From Tenebrio molitor (lineage: Eukaryota > Arthropoda > Insecta > Coleoptera > Tenebrionidae), in the NCBI RefSeq assembly GCF_963966145.1, contig NC_091056.1:1674001-1738000 (forward strand): a stretch of DNA of 64,000 bases, in the 5' to 3' direction. This document shows positions 62,929 to 64,000 of this stretch, piece by piece. How positions within the stretch are numbered: position 1 is the stretch's first letter; each line of letters starts with the position of its first letter. The translations under genes were made by a program, and so were the position numbers. Below the pieces are notes generated by a model. That model did no database searches, had not been told where the DNA came from, and saw only the letters and a program-made list of their open reading frames with translations.

Positions 62929-63085
62929 TCTATTATAAAAAATAAAACAGAACTTTCAATTATTTTTAAATATTTAATTTATTATCTCTTATTGGCATAT
63001 TTCTTGATGTTCTAGGATCAATTAATTCAGGTAGATAACACTTCATATAAAATTGTTCCAGTTTATTTTTAATTTTTTTGTGCCA
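62929..63085 (-). pseudogene. Short minus-strand coding trace, possibly TE-derived
   Basis: On the minus strand LVWHKKIKNKLEQFYMKCYL then PELIDPRTSRNMPIRD ends at a stop near 62966. The block has the look of the end of a conserved insect TE protein, but I cannot name it. It lies in the opposite orientation to the coding region that begins at 63088, which suggests a local inversion or a second element. Confidence 0.3.
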
Positions 63086-63087
63086 AA

Positions 63088-64000
63088 CCAAAAAAAGATC
63101 TCTGTTCCGTATGCGAAATTTACCAAAATTTAAGCGAAGATGAAAAAGTTGCAAAGAAAGAAGACATGGAAAAACATCAACAAGAAAAGACGTTGGCAAG
63201 ATTGGAAAAGAACAATGGCAAAGAGACAGCTTTGACAAATAAACAGATAATGTTTTGTTCATTCGATTTGCAGGCCGTTACTCCTTTACCCAATGGAAAT
63301 GTGTCGACATTTTATTATAAAAGTAAATTAAACGTCTACACTTTTACGATTTTTAATATCTCTGAAAAGAACGGATTTTGCTACATGTGGCATGAGGGAG
63401 AAGCCAAAAGAGGGGCAAATGAAATAGCAACCTGCATTTTTAAGTACATAGAAAAATATTGTGTGGGGAAGGAGATAATTTTCTATAGTGATAACTGCTC
63501 AGCCCAAAACAAAAACAAATATTTAATGTCTATGTACCTGTATGCCATAGAAAAATTCGATGTGGAACGAATCACACATAAATATCTGATTGTGGGACAT
63601 ACAGAAAATGAAGGAGATTCCATGCATTCTTGCATAGAAAAAGAAAGAAATCGAATTCTGAAAAGTGGTCCACTGTATGTACCAAGCGAACTTGTAACTA
63701 TTGCAAAATCGGCAAAGAAAAAAGGAAATCCTTATTATGTAACCGAAATGTCAACAGAGGATTTCCTAGATTGGAAAGCAGTAAGTGGGAAAGAATTTTA
63801 ATATCAATGAAAAAGGGGAAAAAGTGTCATGGAATGAAATCAAAGTTGTCACTATAGAAAAGAAAAATCTCAACAAATTTTTTTACAAAAGATCATACAC
63901 AGAAGAAAATTACAATGTAATAGATGTAAGAAAAAAGACACGAACCAAAAGAGGTGAAATTGCGTGGATTCCAGCCTACAGTGAACCACCCGCCATTCAA
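63088..64000 (+). pseudogene. DDE-like multicopy TE protein (runs off window)
   Basis: The frame reads KKDLCSVCEIYQNL, a Lys/Glu-rich stretch, then IMFCSFDLQAVTPLPNGNVS, YKSKLNVYTFTIFNISEKNG and WHEGEAKRGANEIATCIFKY. FYSDNCSAQNKNKYLMSMYL, KYLIVGHTENEGDSMHSCIE and KGNPYYVTEMSTEDFLDWKA follow. A frameshift within 63780-63800 then gives KVSWNEIKVVTIEKKNLNKF and IAWIPAYSEPPA to the window end. Similar multicopy proteins occur in many arthropod genomes. The acidic residues in CFDLQ, YSDNC and the GD...IE segment suggest an RNase H-fold DDE transposase; this is inference, not proof. The N-terminus before CSVC is not visible. Confidence 0.65.

Overview
The window looks like repeat-rich chromosomal DNA from an arthropod, most likely an insect; I cannot tell from the sequence whether it is a beetle, a bug or something else. 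The DNA is AT-rich and has no operons or prokaryotic signals. It contains small spliceosomal-type introns and almost nothing but eukaryotic transposable elements (TEs): Ty3/gypsy, Ty1/copia, jockey/CR1/I-like LINEs, an R2-type (restriction-like endonuclease, RLE) retroelement, a tRNA-derived SINE, hAT, piggyBac, Tc1/mariner, pogo-like and TNPD-type transposases, a Helitron, and many short inverted-repeat elements (MITEs and foldbacks). No rRNA gene, CRISPR array or confident host gene was seen. One possible host exon lies near 1.4-1.6 kb.

Layout. 0-1.1 kb: internally deleted gypsy element (LTR, gag, integrase). 2.7-4.75 kb: copia element with a long intact RT-RNase H frame. 5-9.4 kb: Helitron helicase scrap, mariner scrap, 165-bp dispersed repeat, 430-bp foldback, TNPD-type transposase. 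9.4-14.7 kb: a hAT element split by a nearly intact 3.6-kb LINE (LINE-1) and also carrying a mariner scrap and another transposon end. 17.4-26.8 kb: three decayed LINEs, a TA-flanked mariner MITE carrying a DUF4817-like coding trace, and a piggyBac scrap. 28.4-30.2 kb: second hAT. 33.4-35.4 kb: decayed copia joined to a gypsy integrase tail. 36-46 kb: a LINE split by a long-TIR mariner, a jockey element carrying a chimeric dimeric-tRNA SINE, and a LINE (LINE-4) whose ORF1 and ORF2 are fused. 47-52.3 kb: two insect TE proteins of uncertain class (a CXC-tail protein and a YqaJ-nuclease protein with two candidate introns), a MITE and a piggyBac. 52.5-55 kb: MITEs and hairpins. 55.46-62.93 kb: one Helitron with recognisable 5' TC and 3' hairpin-CTAG ends, internally deleted and invaded by a pogo-like element and by a 2.5-kb TIR element that itself holds a MITE, the 165-bp repeat and an R2-type LINE tail. 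63-64 kb: a DDE-like TE protein running off the end.

The window is best read as an archaeological stack. The insertion order can be deduced where coding frames resume on both sides of an insert. The most informative observations are: two related LINEs whose ORF1 and ORF2 share one frame (separated by a single TAG-CAA stop in one copy and by nothing in the other); a SINE that carried antisense LINE sequence at its 5' end, bracketed by a 12-bp target duplication; a nearly 1-kb mariner with about 240-bp TIRs; and the four-level nest inside the Helitron.
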